From assembly GCA_001661515.1 (NCBI GenBank), contig LUVW01000008.1, forward strand, positions 396,019-460,018: DNA of 64,000 nt. Reading direction: 5' to 3'. The stretch comes from Capniomyces stellatus. Taxonomy: Eukaryota > Kickxellomycota > Harpellomycetes > Harpellales > Legeriomycetaceae. The position numbers and the translations under genes were made by a program. Positions 43,830 through 53,385 of the stretch are shown here, one piece after another (within the stretch, counting starts at the first letter, position 1; every line of letters begins with the position of its first letter). The notes beneath the pieces are model-generated. The model searched no databases, was not told the origin of the DNA, and was given only the letters and a program-made list of their open reading frames with translations.

Positions 43830-44969
43830 CTCTATTCGGTCTGAGACTTGATAATTTTGAAATGCACACCGTTATATTAATGTAGATATTTTTTTCGGCC
43901 CGACGTTATTTTCTCTCGCTTATAACTTATATCTCCCTTACTCTATTATATATATATATATAAACACTCTAGTAAAAGTCAATTCCAACTGATGGACTCG
44001 AGTAGTGGTTATTTGTATATCTTTTTTATTGAAATAGGTCCTTTACTTTTCGTTGTTCGCTTTAGTTATACCATAAAAAAGTTTCGAAATTTCTGTTTGA
44101 CCCAGATATTAGCTTTTTCTACTTTTTTTTATAGATTTTCTGTGCATCAATCAGATTTGAGATTGGAATTTTAACTTATTTGTGTTTTTGTGTCGAGTTT
44201 TACAACTATTACTAATATCGAGGACTGATGGGTAAACAATGAGATCTGCCTTTTTAATTCGTGAATTTTTTTTTAGATTTCCTGCAAACAAAATGAATAT
44301 TGCACCACCTCAACTGAAATTAATAGGCATATCTGAAACTAAAGAAAATAGCAAAGTAAAGTGGCACGTTACCGCCACCTCAATGGTCGTGTAACTGGTA
44401 TAATCACTGCTCAGCCAACTCATACGAGGCCCCTTCTTGATTTTGTCAATTCCAAACGAATGACATGGATATTGAAAAATGTGACTAAGTTTCTGAAATT
44501 TGTTGGTAAGTAGGGGGTTTTTTTTAGGTAAGATGGGTGTGAGTTCTGAGAATTTCGTCTAGGTTTTGTAGTAAGCCGCCCAAGATCAAGTAAAATGGTT
44601 TAGAAAAATAAATCCTAGTCTTGGAACTACAATCAAATGTAATGGGGTTCACTACAATTCTAAAACAAAGTACATAACATACTTTTATGATACAGTTGAT
44701 GTTTGGCCACGTAAATGGCCAAGTTTACAACGAATCAAAAGATACTCGTACTTTATTTGTATTTCTTTATTATTGCACCAAGTTCACATTTCAAGTTTAT
44801 ACATCCAGGCCAAAAGCCTCAGCTTCAGCTCAACCAGGTTTATAAAAAGCAAACTGCAGAGCATAAAAAGATATTTGTATTTGTTATACACTTAAAAATA
44901 CGTCGGCCCCTGTACATAACAAAGGGCGCACTTATTTTACAACGAGTAGGGGAAACAGGTTTTTGTACG
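43830..44969. other. Spacer between ceramidase and Nbp2-like genes
   Basis: Mostly AT-rich. It includes the ceramidase promoter side and one plus-strand exon-like pair, listed separately. Confidence 0.5.
44352..44603 (+). CDS. Possible small gene, exon pair of unknown family
   Basis: A frame opens after an acceptor-like AATAG and runs 44352-44505. It contains protein-like text such as VARYRHLNGRVTGIITAQPT and LLDFVNSKRMTWILKNVTKF. A consensus GTAAGT donor follows. The matching acceptor GTTTTGTAG leads into 44572-44603, which continues in frame as SRPRSSKM-Val-stop. No start codon is fixed; a Met-led frame from 44294 (MNIAPPQLKLIG) overlaps in another phase. I recognise no family. The splice signals and residue composition favour a real gene on the strand opposite its neighbours, but chance is not excluded. 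Confidence 0.3.
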
Positions 44970-45496
44970 CTAAATTGGCTCAATGATTTCAATGTAATTC
45001 TCCGGAACTAAACCTACATCATCGCCCTTATAACCTATAACCCAACCATCGGCCTGCCTCTTGGTTACTATGATTATATCGCCTTGGAAAAACGAAAGCT
45101 CTGAATCGTTTTCAGCTTCAAAATCGTATAGTGCTCTGGCTTTTCCTAAAATACTTTCCTCATTTTTTGCATCATCATCGCTGAATTCGCTTAAATGGAT
45201 GCTCTTGCTGAATTCGGAATCTATATTATCTTCGTCATTTCCAGATTCTTGGTGTATACCCTTGTGTCTAGGGTCATCTTTATGGTATGCAAAGTCAAAC
45301 ACCTCCACCTCTATTTTTTTAGGGAACAATACAATTTAACGCGAGCCATTTTATTAATATTTCTTTTCTATAAAAGCCAAGAATGGTGCTGCGTTGTTTA
45401 TTTTCATTGAATAACTTTTATTTTTCAAGGATTATATAGCATTCGAGGAATTGTGTCGTTTTTACCTGGGAATTGCTGTTCTGTGTGTGCCTCCAT
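44970..45496 (-). CDS. Nbp2/Skb5-like SH3 adaptor protein
   Basis: Small SH3 adaptors of this type in yeasts bridge kinases and phosphatases (for example Ptc1 and PAK-type kinases) in cell-wall and stress signalling. Exon 1 is 45496-45466 and exon 2 is 45310-44970, joined at a phase-1 GT-AG intron to 123 residues. The start MEAHTEQQFP leads directly into EVEVFDFAYHKDDPRHKG, the conserved N-terminal motif of Nbp2-like proteins. An acidic Ser/Asp-rich linker follows. The SH3 domain covers about residues 63-120: ALYDFEAENDSELSF (ALYDF motif), GDIIIV, the Trp of DGWVIGY and GLVPENYIE. The protein is shorter than yeast Nbp2 but keeps both parts. Confidence 0.87.
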
Positions 45497-46575
45497 CTAC
45501 GTAGTTTCTGTATATTCGTGCTTCGACTGCTATTTAAGCTAACCCCTCTTGTATAAAAATAAAAGAAATGAATGAATGGATAAATGTGATAAATTATTTG
45601 CTTTAAAGCTTGAGTGTGTTTTTTATTTTTTTTGTGTTTTACTCTTTGAATCCCCGAGTTGTTTAAATCAGTTCAAGTAAAGTTTTTATGAAGAGCATAT
45701 TACAATGAAAAATGTTTTGATGAGAATGTATTTGCGATATTAAACCTGTCCGCTCCGCCTTTACCAGGTTGGTGCAGTTAAAAATACATTTAGTGAGGCT
45801 GTTGTGCTACTATTGGAATGAGTATATTGTCAGTACGAGCGAATTAAATCCATTATATTCAGACTTTTTTTTGCATTGATAAAAATACAAAGTTAATTTC
45901 AGTTAAAGTAATGCAAATTATAAGTCAGTTGTTTCAAATAAAAAAGGAAAAAAAAAATCAACAAAATCAAAACACTTCAACGTTAACAGATCCACTAACA
46001 ATGAAAAGTACATTGTACAATTTTTACCAAAAAAAATATCAATAAAAATAGTGGTAATTTTGGATCTTTATTTTATTTATTTAAGTGATATATTAGCAAG
46101 AGGTAATTGAACATAAGTCAAAAATTTGCACTATTGCGATTTTTTTTAGAGTTCTAACTAATCTAAAAATCATATAGAACCAAAAAAATACTATTGTTTT
46201 GGGTGGCTACACGCTTTAGTACTCTTGTGCATTGCCAATATAGTGTTATTTGGCCTGCTTGTAACACTTGGTTATAGGCAGGGTTTAAATCTTGCATAAA
46301 TTGCTTACTGAACTCAAAACAGCAGATGTTTACAGGCCTAACTCTTGCTATAACTGGTGTTGGAAGCGAGGTCTTCTGTTTAGTAAAGTGAACTAGGTCT
46401 TTTTTTTATTCTCTTTAAAAAAAAACAAGAATAAGTTTTAAATCAATAAAGTGTAGCAACGGTATAAATATGCAGCAAATATCGTAAATACAATAATAGA
46501 AATAGCAATACTAATAGTGAAAAAGGAAAGCTTGATTGCACTATAAAACAATTGGTTGGAGAATTCAAAAAAAGG
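45497..46575. other. Spacer, no gene seen
   Basis: AT-rich, with the promoter of the Nbp2-like gene at the low end and the 3' flank of the zinc-finger gene at the high end. No coding signal. Confidence 0.55.
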
Positions 46576-48228
46576 CTACATATTATCGCTGTTGCCAAAT
46601 CGCGGCTCTCCGATACGAGATAGAACTAGCCTAATTGATTCAGGGGACACTAGCTCGATCTTTTCTCCATCAAAATATAGGATATCCTCGTCATTTTTCA
46701 GATCTTCCCCACCCACGATCGTAGGCGAGGATTGGGCAGCTCCTTCTATTGTGTTGGACTCCTGTTCTAGTTTTAGCTTTTTACAGCTTTTTTTTGTGGT
46801 TTTCAAATTCTCGTCATTTTCAGGGGTTGGGTCTTTGCTTTCGCCTTTATTCAGCGATTCTAACATTCTGCATCTTTTTACTAGACTATGCCTTTTTAAA
46901 GCATCGGATCTTCCAAACCTCTTTGCACACCGCTTACATTTGTATGGCTTTATGCCAGTGTGGATCTTCACGTGCCTTTTCAAGTCATGGTTCCTGCTAA
47001 AAGATTGGTCGCATGTAGTGCACTTGAATGGACGGGCTGAAGATGCAAAGGGGTTGTATCCAGGATATTGTCGATACATATACGACAGGTCGGATATACC
47101 GCATGTGTTGCTGTAGTTGTTGAGTTCATGCGAGAAGCCTTTGAATTCAGACAGAAGCCCTACATTTCTGTTCTCGACTGGCTTGTAGAAATTTGGAGCT
47201 ATCTTAGTGTTGTCACTTAATTGAGGCATGGGGTTGTTGTTTTGGTAATAACCCAAGTCCAGCGAGGATGGTCTTGGCTCAATATAGTTTTGGATTGAAC
47301 CAAGGTTCTGGAATCTACCGTGGATATTCTTTTGAGTACTGAGTGTTACATTGTTGCTCATACTCTGCTGTAGAGGTTTGTTGACAATATGTATCATGTT
47401 ATCTGTGTTGCCCCCTGAACTATTTTTTTTGCAAAATCCAGCCAAGTCCAGTTGGCTGGAGCTATCTGAAGCAGTGCTGAAACTGTTTTGCCTCAGCGGC
47501 ATTGGGATAAAGGTGTTGGAGCTCAATCCAAGCATACTTTGCTGTTGAAGCTGGCCTACAGGCATGTATAGCTCTGAAAAGTCCTTATTCTCTGAAAACC
47601 TTCTTGATATAGACAGGTTGCTTTTAAACCCATTAGGGTACATATTGGAGCCTGTATTGTTTGGCTTGTTAATAGAGAAGTTATCTATATCAGGGTATGG
47701 ATTAGAGTGACATGATAATGATCCAGATCTTTCAATGCTCCCGCCTTTGCTTATATTCTTCAGCTCGTCCATGTAATTATCACTTGATGAGTGGTAGTTT
47801 GCGCCAATATCCTTCCCTCGGGATGGGCTAACAAACAGGTTGGCGTGGATGTCAGCTTTATTCATGTTTGAGCCATGACTGCCTATCTTCAGCTCTTGGC
47901 AGATAGGATTGCTGTTGATTGTTTGCTTTTTGTTGATTGGGTTTCTATCTGTATATACATCATCAATCAATATGTTGTTTGTAGTGCCTGTCTCGTTTCT
48001 CATAAATGGGAAGTTTGCTGTGGATTTGTCAAAGCCAATGTTTCTCATAGTCGTATCAAGGCCAAGGTTGTATACATTGAAGTTTTTGCTAATGTCTGCG
48101 CCTGATTCGGCTACACCATCATATATCCTTTGCCCCAAGTATAGCTCGCTCTGAAAATCGAAGTTTGGGTCGTTTGATATTTCAGAGAACAGGCTATCGA
48201 TATTGTTTTCATTAACCTGCATATCCAT
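46576..48228 (-). CDS. C2H2 zinc-finger transcription factor
   Basis: Probable nuclear DNA-binding regulator, 550 residues, single exon. Two adjacent fingers lie near residues 398-450: FKCTTCDQSFSRNHDLKRHVKIH, linked by TGIKP to YKCKRCAKRFGRSDALKRHSLV. The first is a standard C2H2 finger. The second ends in His-x4-Cys, a C2HC variant common in fungal factors. The 390 residues before the fingers are rich in Asn, Ser, Gly and Gln, likely an activation or interaction region. After the fingers come a Lys-rich segment (TTKKSCKKLKLEQ), possibly a nuclear localisation signal, and an acidic tail. The paired-finger layout resembles Crz1/Msn2-type stress factors, but I cannot assign an orthologue. Confidence 0.85.
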   Translation of the reverse strand: MDMQVNENNIDSLFSEISNDPNFDFQSELYLGQRIYDGVAESGADISKNFNVYNLGLDTTMRNIGFDKSTANFPFMRNETGTTNNILIDDVYTDRNPINKKQTINSNPICQELKIGSHGSNMNKADIHANLFVSPSRGKDIGANYHSSSDNYMDELKNISKGGSIERSGSLSCHSNPYPDIDNFSINKPNNTGSNMYPNGFKSNLSISRRFSENKDFSELYMPVGQLQQQSMLGLSSNTFIPMPLRQNSFSTASDSSSQLDLAGFCKKNSSGGNTDNMIHIVNKPLQQSMSNNVTLSTQKNIHGRFQNLGSIQNYIEPRPSSLDLGYYQNNNPMPQLSDNTKIAPNFYKPVENRNVGLLSEFKGFSHELNNYSNTCGISDLSYMYRQYPGYNPFASSARPFKCTTCDQSFSRNHDLKRHVKIHTGIKPYKCKRCAKRFGRSDALKRHSLVKRCRMLESLNKGESKDPTPENDENLKTTKKSCKKLKLEQESNTIEGAAQSSPTIVGGEDLKNDEDILYFDGEKIELVSPESIRLVLSRIGEPRFGNSDNM

Positions 48229-50916
48229 TTTTGGGATAGTTTACCAAGAGTTAAAGTTGATCTAGGCGTCAATAAAACTTGTGTGTTTTTTTAGTATGGT
48301 TTGTGGGATGTTCTTGGCCAGATCTTATAATGTGCGAGAAGAGTTAAAGTTAATGCACCTAGTACAGATATGTTGGTATATAAATAGATTGCGGATACAG
48401 TATTGCAGCTATATTTTAAATGTTGGGATTAGAATTAAAATTAGAATTAAAGTAGCTAAATTGTCAAAACAATAATGGCGGGGCTTGATGTCATATTATA
48501 AACTGTTTTAAAGTTTCTTTGTATGAATCGAGGAAATACTGTCTTGTTTATACTTGGTGAATTTCTGAATTTATACACATAGCTACTTAATGCTATACTT
48601 TTGCACATAAATCAATTCATGTATTTACTTTTATTGTGTACATTTGTATATACGTGTTTATTTACGTTTATCTTTTGCTTTTTTGTATTGAATTATCTTT
48701 TGCTATTTTGTATTAAATTATTATCTTTTACTTTTGGGGGATTTTTTGTGTCGTTATTAATTTCTGTCTCAGTATATTAATCGAATTATTCCTTATACTC
48801 TGTATGGTAATTAAAGAATTGCCAAAAAGCTTTACACATCACATGCATTAACAAGGAATATTAATTATGAGTACGAGTTTTTGGAAAGCAGTTAATATTT
48901 ACCAAGTTGGCATGACATTCTTAAAAAATGTGCATTTAATATAATTATGACTTTAATTTCCAAAGCCTAAACAAATATCACTAACTGACAATGCTATGCA
49001 ATCTACTTATTGGCCTTTTAATTAACGTTCAGCTTTTAAACTTAAGCTTTAAATCTACCAAGCGTATGCAGAATATTATTGTTCGATAGATCTAAATTAT
49101 TATCCTTTTAGACTGAGATAGTTGGTATGACGAATCAAGTGGCCCAATTATGTATACCAGTCGACTAATAGTGGAAACTATTTTGATTAGCCTTTTTTTT
49201 TTTTACATTTTGTTGGCTATACAAGTAAGAGCAGAGTGAAAAATTCAAAGTTCACTATCAATAATAATTATCCCAGGCCAAGTATAATCGAGTATCTCGA
49301 TTTGAACATATTATATTCTGCTTTACTTTGCTTTGTATCAGCAGAAGTGCAGCAAAGCGAATGAGTATGTTCTTGCACTTGGATTAAAATGCAATTCTTA
49401 CTGGATTTATGTGAATTTTTTGACTTGATGCTGTCAAATTTAAAAACAGCTGGGTGAGTTTTGGCTCTGACTTTGACATTAAAATATTATAGTAACAAGC
49501 TATTGTGACATTAGAACAAGAAGCTTAAAAATGAAGAGATCAAGCAAGAGGCTTAGGCTGATATTTGAGATTTAGGCTTTGCATCAGTTAGAAAGAATAA
49601 AAACAAAAGCAAACTCATCATATCATATATAAAAGTTAGCGGCTAAAGTAAAAATAAAATGACCCTTGATCAATTTTAACATACGTTTAACATGTTCTAC
49701 GGACTTTTAGTTAATAGCTGGCAATTGTTAGCCTAAAGTGCTAGTAATGATGACACATTTAATTAAAAGCAGAGACTAAAGTAAAGCCCACTCTTTGTGA
49801 ATAGTGAAATAAAAGTAAAAAGACAACTTTGCAAACATTAGACTAAGTAGATTCGTGCTACACAAAGCTGAAATTACTCATAAGCCTAAACTTTTACAAG
49901 CTTAGCGGTTTTTGTTTTATTCTTGCTTTTGCTAACTACGATACTATTTTGATGAGTCTATCTCATAATGTTCTAGTTTTTTTGTTTTTTTTATTGAAAT
50001 TATTTATTTTTTTTATTTTATTTTTTTTATTGAAATTAATAATTGATTTTTATTGATTTTTTTTTATTGGCTGTTCTAATTTCTTTTAATTAAAGTTTAT
50101 AGTTCTTATTTTAGTAGGATTATTCAACCAAATCTGTATCATGGAAATTTAAAACATTACCACAATTCGTTAAAAAGATACTACCATAATAATACAATTA
50201 AAGAAGACTAACATAGTAGCTTAACAATAACAGAAACACCGCAAACTAAGGATATGATAATACAATACATTTTGGTATGTACTGGACTATGAAAAAAAAG
50301 TTCACATAATCATGTATTTCCTTGATGAGTTTTGTATGTAAAAAAAAGCCTTCTCATCAGTTAGCCATATACCGAGCTATCGATAATAAAAGCTTTACTT
50401 TACTTTTTTACTTTTACTTTTTTTACCAACTCAACTTAAGCTTGACAAGGTTGATGGAATTGTCCAAACAATGCAAAAATGACATCAGTGATTCTTTTAG
50501 TTTAAATATTGTGTTTTTGCCAGGAACGATGGATTATATGCATAAATATTTACCAGTAAAATAATTGCATAAGCATAGTCCATAATTAAAGCGATATCAT
50601 CAAAAAAAAAAAAAAAGCACAATGAATGGCAAGTCCAGAAAGGGTGACCGGGAATGGCGTTGAAAACAGATAGTAGTCTAAACAAATTATAACTATTAGC
50701 CTGACATTTCAAGACAATAATATTTTACTCGAAGTCTATTGCACAAATTCGCTAGTTTTTTTTTTTGAATTTAATCTTTTTTTGAATTTTATTTTTTGAA
50801 AGGCTACTCTATTTTTTTCCAAAGTTATACACCAGGCAGCCAGGTTCAAGATGTAGTGGAATTGAAAAGTTATTTTCACCAATTCCAGTAGCAAATAAAA
50901 TGATATATACTTGCAG

Positions 50917-51022
50917 TATATCCCAGGGTAGCCAAATTTGATATCGCTCATGTTGACCTTATGATGATCGATTCAACAACCCAGGATGTTCGAATTAAAA
51001 ACAAACCTACTTCTGCCACTCG
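50917..51022 (+). other. Exon-like island of unknown family
   Basis: 106 bases bounded by an ACTTGCAG acceptor and a GTAAGTTC donor. The open frame reads YPRVAKFDIAHVDLMMIDST then TQDVRIKNKPTSAT. A short upstream piece starting MNGKSRK at 50631 could join it in frame. Further exons are ambiguous. The opposite strand is also open here, so this may be chance. Confidence 0.25.
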
Positions 51023-52302
51023 GTAAGTTCCGGGGAAAAGTCGGGAAGTCATTTATAGGTTAAAAGAGACATAAGTGGTTATGGATATATATATATATTA
51101 TTTATTTTTTGTCAAAAGAGCTTGACTGAGATCGATAGATGCAATATAAAATGGGAAGAATGTTAAGACTAAACAAGTTCAGAGACAATCATTGAAAGCT
51201 GATTTGGGAAAGAGAAAATAAATCTTGATTTCTGCAAATTCTTTGCTCTGGTATGTGCTGAGAGAATGTGTCTGACCAAATACCAATGGACGGTGTGTGA
51301 TGTTGAAAGTCTACTTGAGACTTGCAAGTGTGTGTTATAAACCACACAAACAGATCTATCAGACCAAATGCACATAAGAATGTCTCGACATTGGAAAGTA
51401 AAATTATGCGCAGGAATTATCTCCAAATTAACTGATTTTTACCAGCTATTTTAATCGCGATTTACCGATGTTGGGTTTAGTAAAACACAGTCACGTTGGC
51501 ACTTAAGATAACCAATTTAGCACTCATTTTGTCCTGATCTGATGGATAAAAAAGCTTCATCCATTCACAATAGCAAGGTAAAGAATGGCCAGAATTTTTT
51601 TAAAAAATAATCAAGATATGTAATTCCCTCTTTAGTTTGAATACAAGTCGATTTATTTTCCTTTTGCGACTTTGCAACAATCAGAAAATCCAGTGATAGA
51701 TCTAGATGTTACGTTTTTGGGCATTATTCTGCAACTCTGCCAATAGTTTGCATTTTAGGTTCAGTAAAGATTACCAATCTCATAATAACTAATACTAGGG
51801 TCCTTGCTTTTATGATAGTTAGTTTGGTCTTTTTTTCAATAAAACAGATGGTGGAGGTAGCTAACTTGCTATCAAAAAAAAGTGTTTGACTAGTTTTTCT
51901 GGGTAAAGCCCAACAGGGTTTATGGAAAGAAATCGCGCACTCCGAAAAAAACCGGAAGAAAAAAAAAACTAGAATTTCAATGAAAAAAACAAAAAAAATT
52001 AGAGTAAAGGGAATAAAAAAATCCTGTAAAAAAAATCAGCAGATTTTTTTTTTACCAAATGTACGAGTTTGACGTTTTGAAATAATAGCTAAAAAGATGG
52101 CGTGTTTACAGAAAAAAAACGCAAAACACTGTATTTCACTACACTGCACTGAGCTGCACTAAACAACCAAGAATACAGCATATAAAACCGGCACAAATGT
52201 CGACACCAGTCACTACGTTTACTCATTGCTGGAAATCTTCAAACAAAGCCAAATATAAAAGTCCGGTCACAAGTATATTACTCTTAAAGTAGCCACCATG
52301 GT

Positions 52303-52330
52303 ACTACTAATCCTACTAATCCTACTAATA
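52303..52330. repeat. (CCTACTAAT)n short tandem repeat
   Basis: About three copies of a nine-base unit lie in non-coding sequence. Confidence 0.8.
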
Positions 52331-53385
52331 TCATAAAGCTCAGCGCTGCAGTTGTATGCGGCGATACTCACCAAAAATGACCTAAAGTATTTAAGCAAGT
52401 ATAGATCTTATGGGCAGCAGTGCTTGTGAAAACTGGCCCACTCGATAAATATTGGTCTCTTCAAGGCCACGGGATGTACCACAGATATACAGATAGCAAC
52501 TAGCCCTTTTTAGATTTAGTAATAGCTGTATTTGAAGAAAAAAAAAGCCAATAGGTTTCCTCGAGTATATCAAGGGCAACGCATTTCAAATTCTATTTCT
52601 CCAGCTTTTACAATTATAATCACTAGCATGTGTATTTGAAATGGAAAAAGTAACGTGATTTAGCTTTGGTTTAGACTTTATAAAGAGTATAAAAAAATAT
52701 AGAGAGATAATTGATTATTAGCCAAGCGAATGGAGCCAGTAAACTGAAAAAGAAATGACTGGGGTATTCAACAAAAAAAACAAAAAAAACAATAACTGAA
52801 TCTGGATTCGGTTTGGCCAATTACAGTCGAAATGGCAATAGGGGCCATTTATTTCGGTGTTGAAAAGTAATTCCCGATTCTTTTTTTTCTTTTTATTGAA
52901 ATGATTACCGATTCTTTTGGATTATTGTTTTGAAAGAAAATGTAGAATCATTGAAAGCTTAATTTTATGACAGAGAGCTTTAATGACTTGAATCATCAGC
53001 ATTTTGTGATGGAAGGGTGACAGCTTTTCTTTTAGAAAGAAAAGCAAAAAAGCATCGGTTGGAGTTGAAGTTGAAAAATAGTATTTAAGCAACAGCAATG
53101 CCAACTCTTTCCGAGTATGTTTGGCTCTTTAGTTTACATACCAACACAACTATAAACACTATTAAACATTAGTTTTGAATTTAAGTTGTATAATAGAATA
53201 AGCACAAGCGTCTTGGTTTAGCGGAATTGGGTTGATTTCAGAATTCAGTGTATAAGCTGCTACCAAAAAAACGATAATCCATAGCTAATTATAACTGCAG
53301 TGGGGTCAATTATCTGTGAACAACAATATATAATCACATATGTATATGACCCATAGATAAAAACTTATATTTGCTGATATAAAGT

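Larger units (their letters stand above)
48229..53385. other. Long AT-rich spacer (5.2 kb)
   Basis: No intact gene is supported. It contains T-rich words ending ATTGAAAT near 49980-50040 and 52890, a (CCTACTAAT)n repeat and one exon-like island (both listed separately). A minus-strand frame at 51169-51426 lacks any known motif. The last kilobase likely carries the m-AAA protease promoter. Confidence 0.45.

Noticed and set aside
51169..51426. Minus-strand 85-codon frame in the 48-53 kb spacer
   Set aside because: No known motif, no splice context and no neighbouring coding segments in phase.
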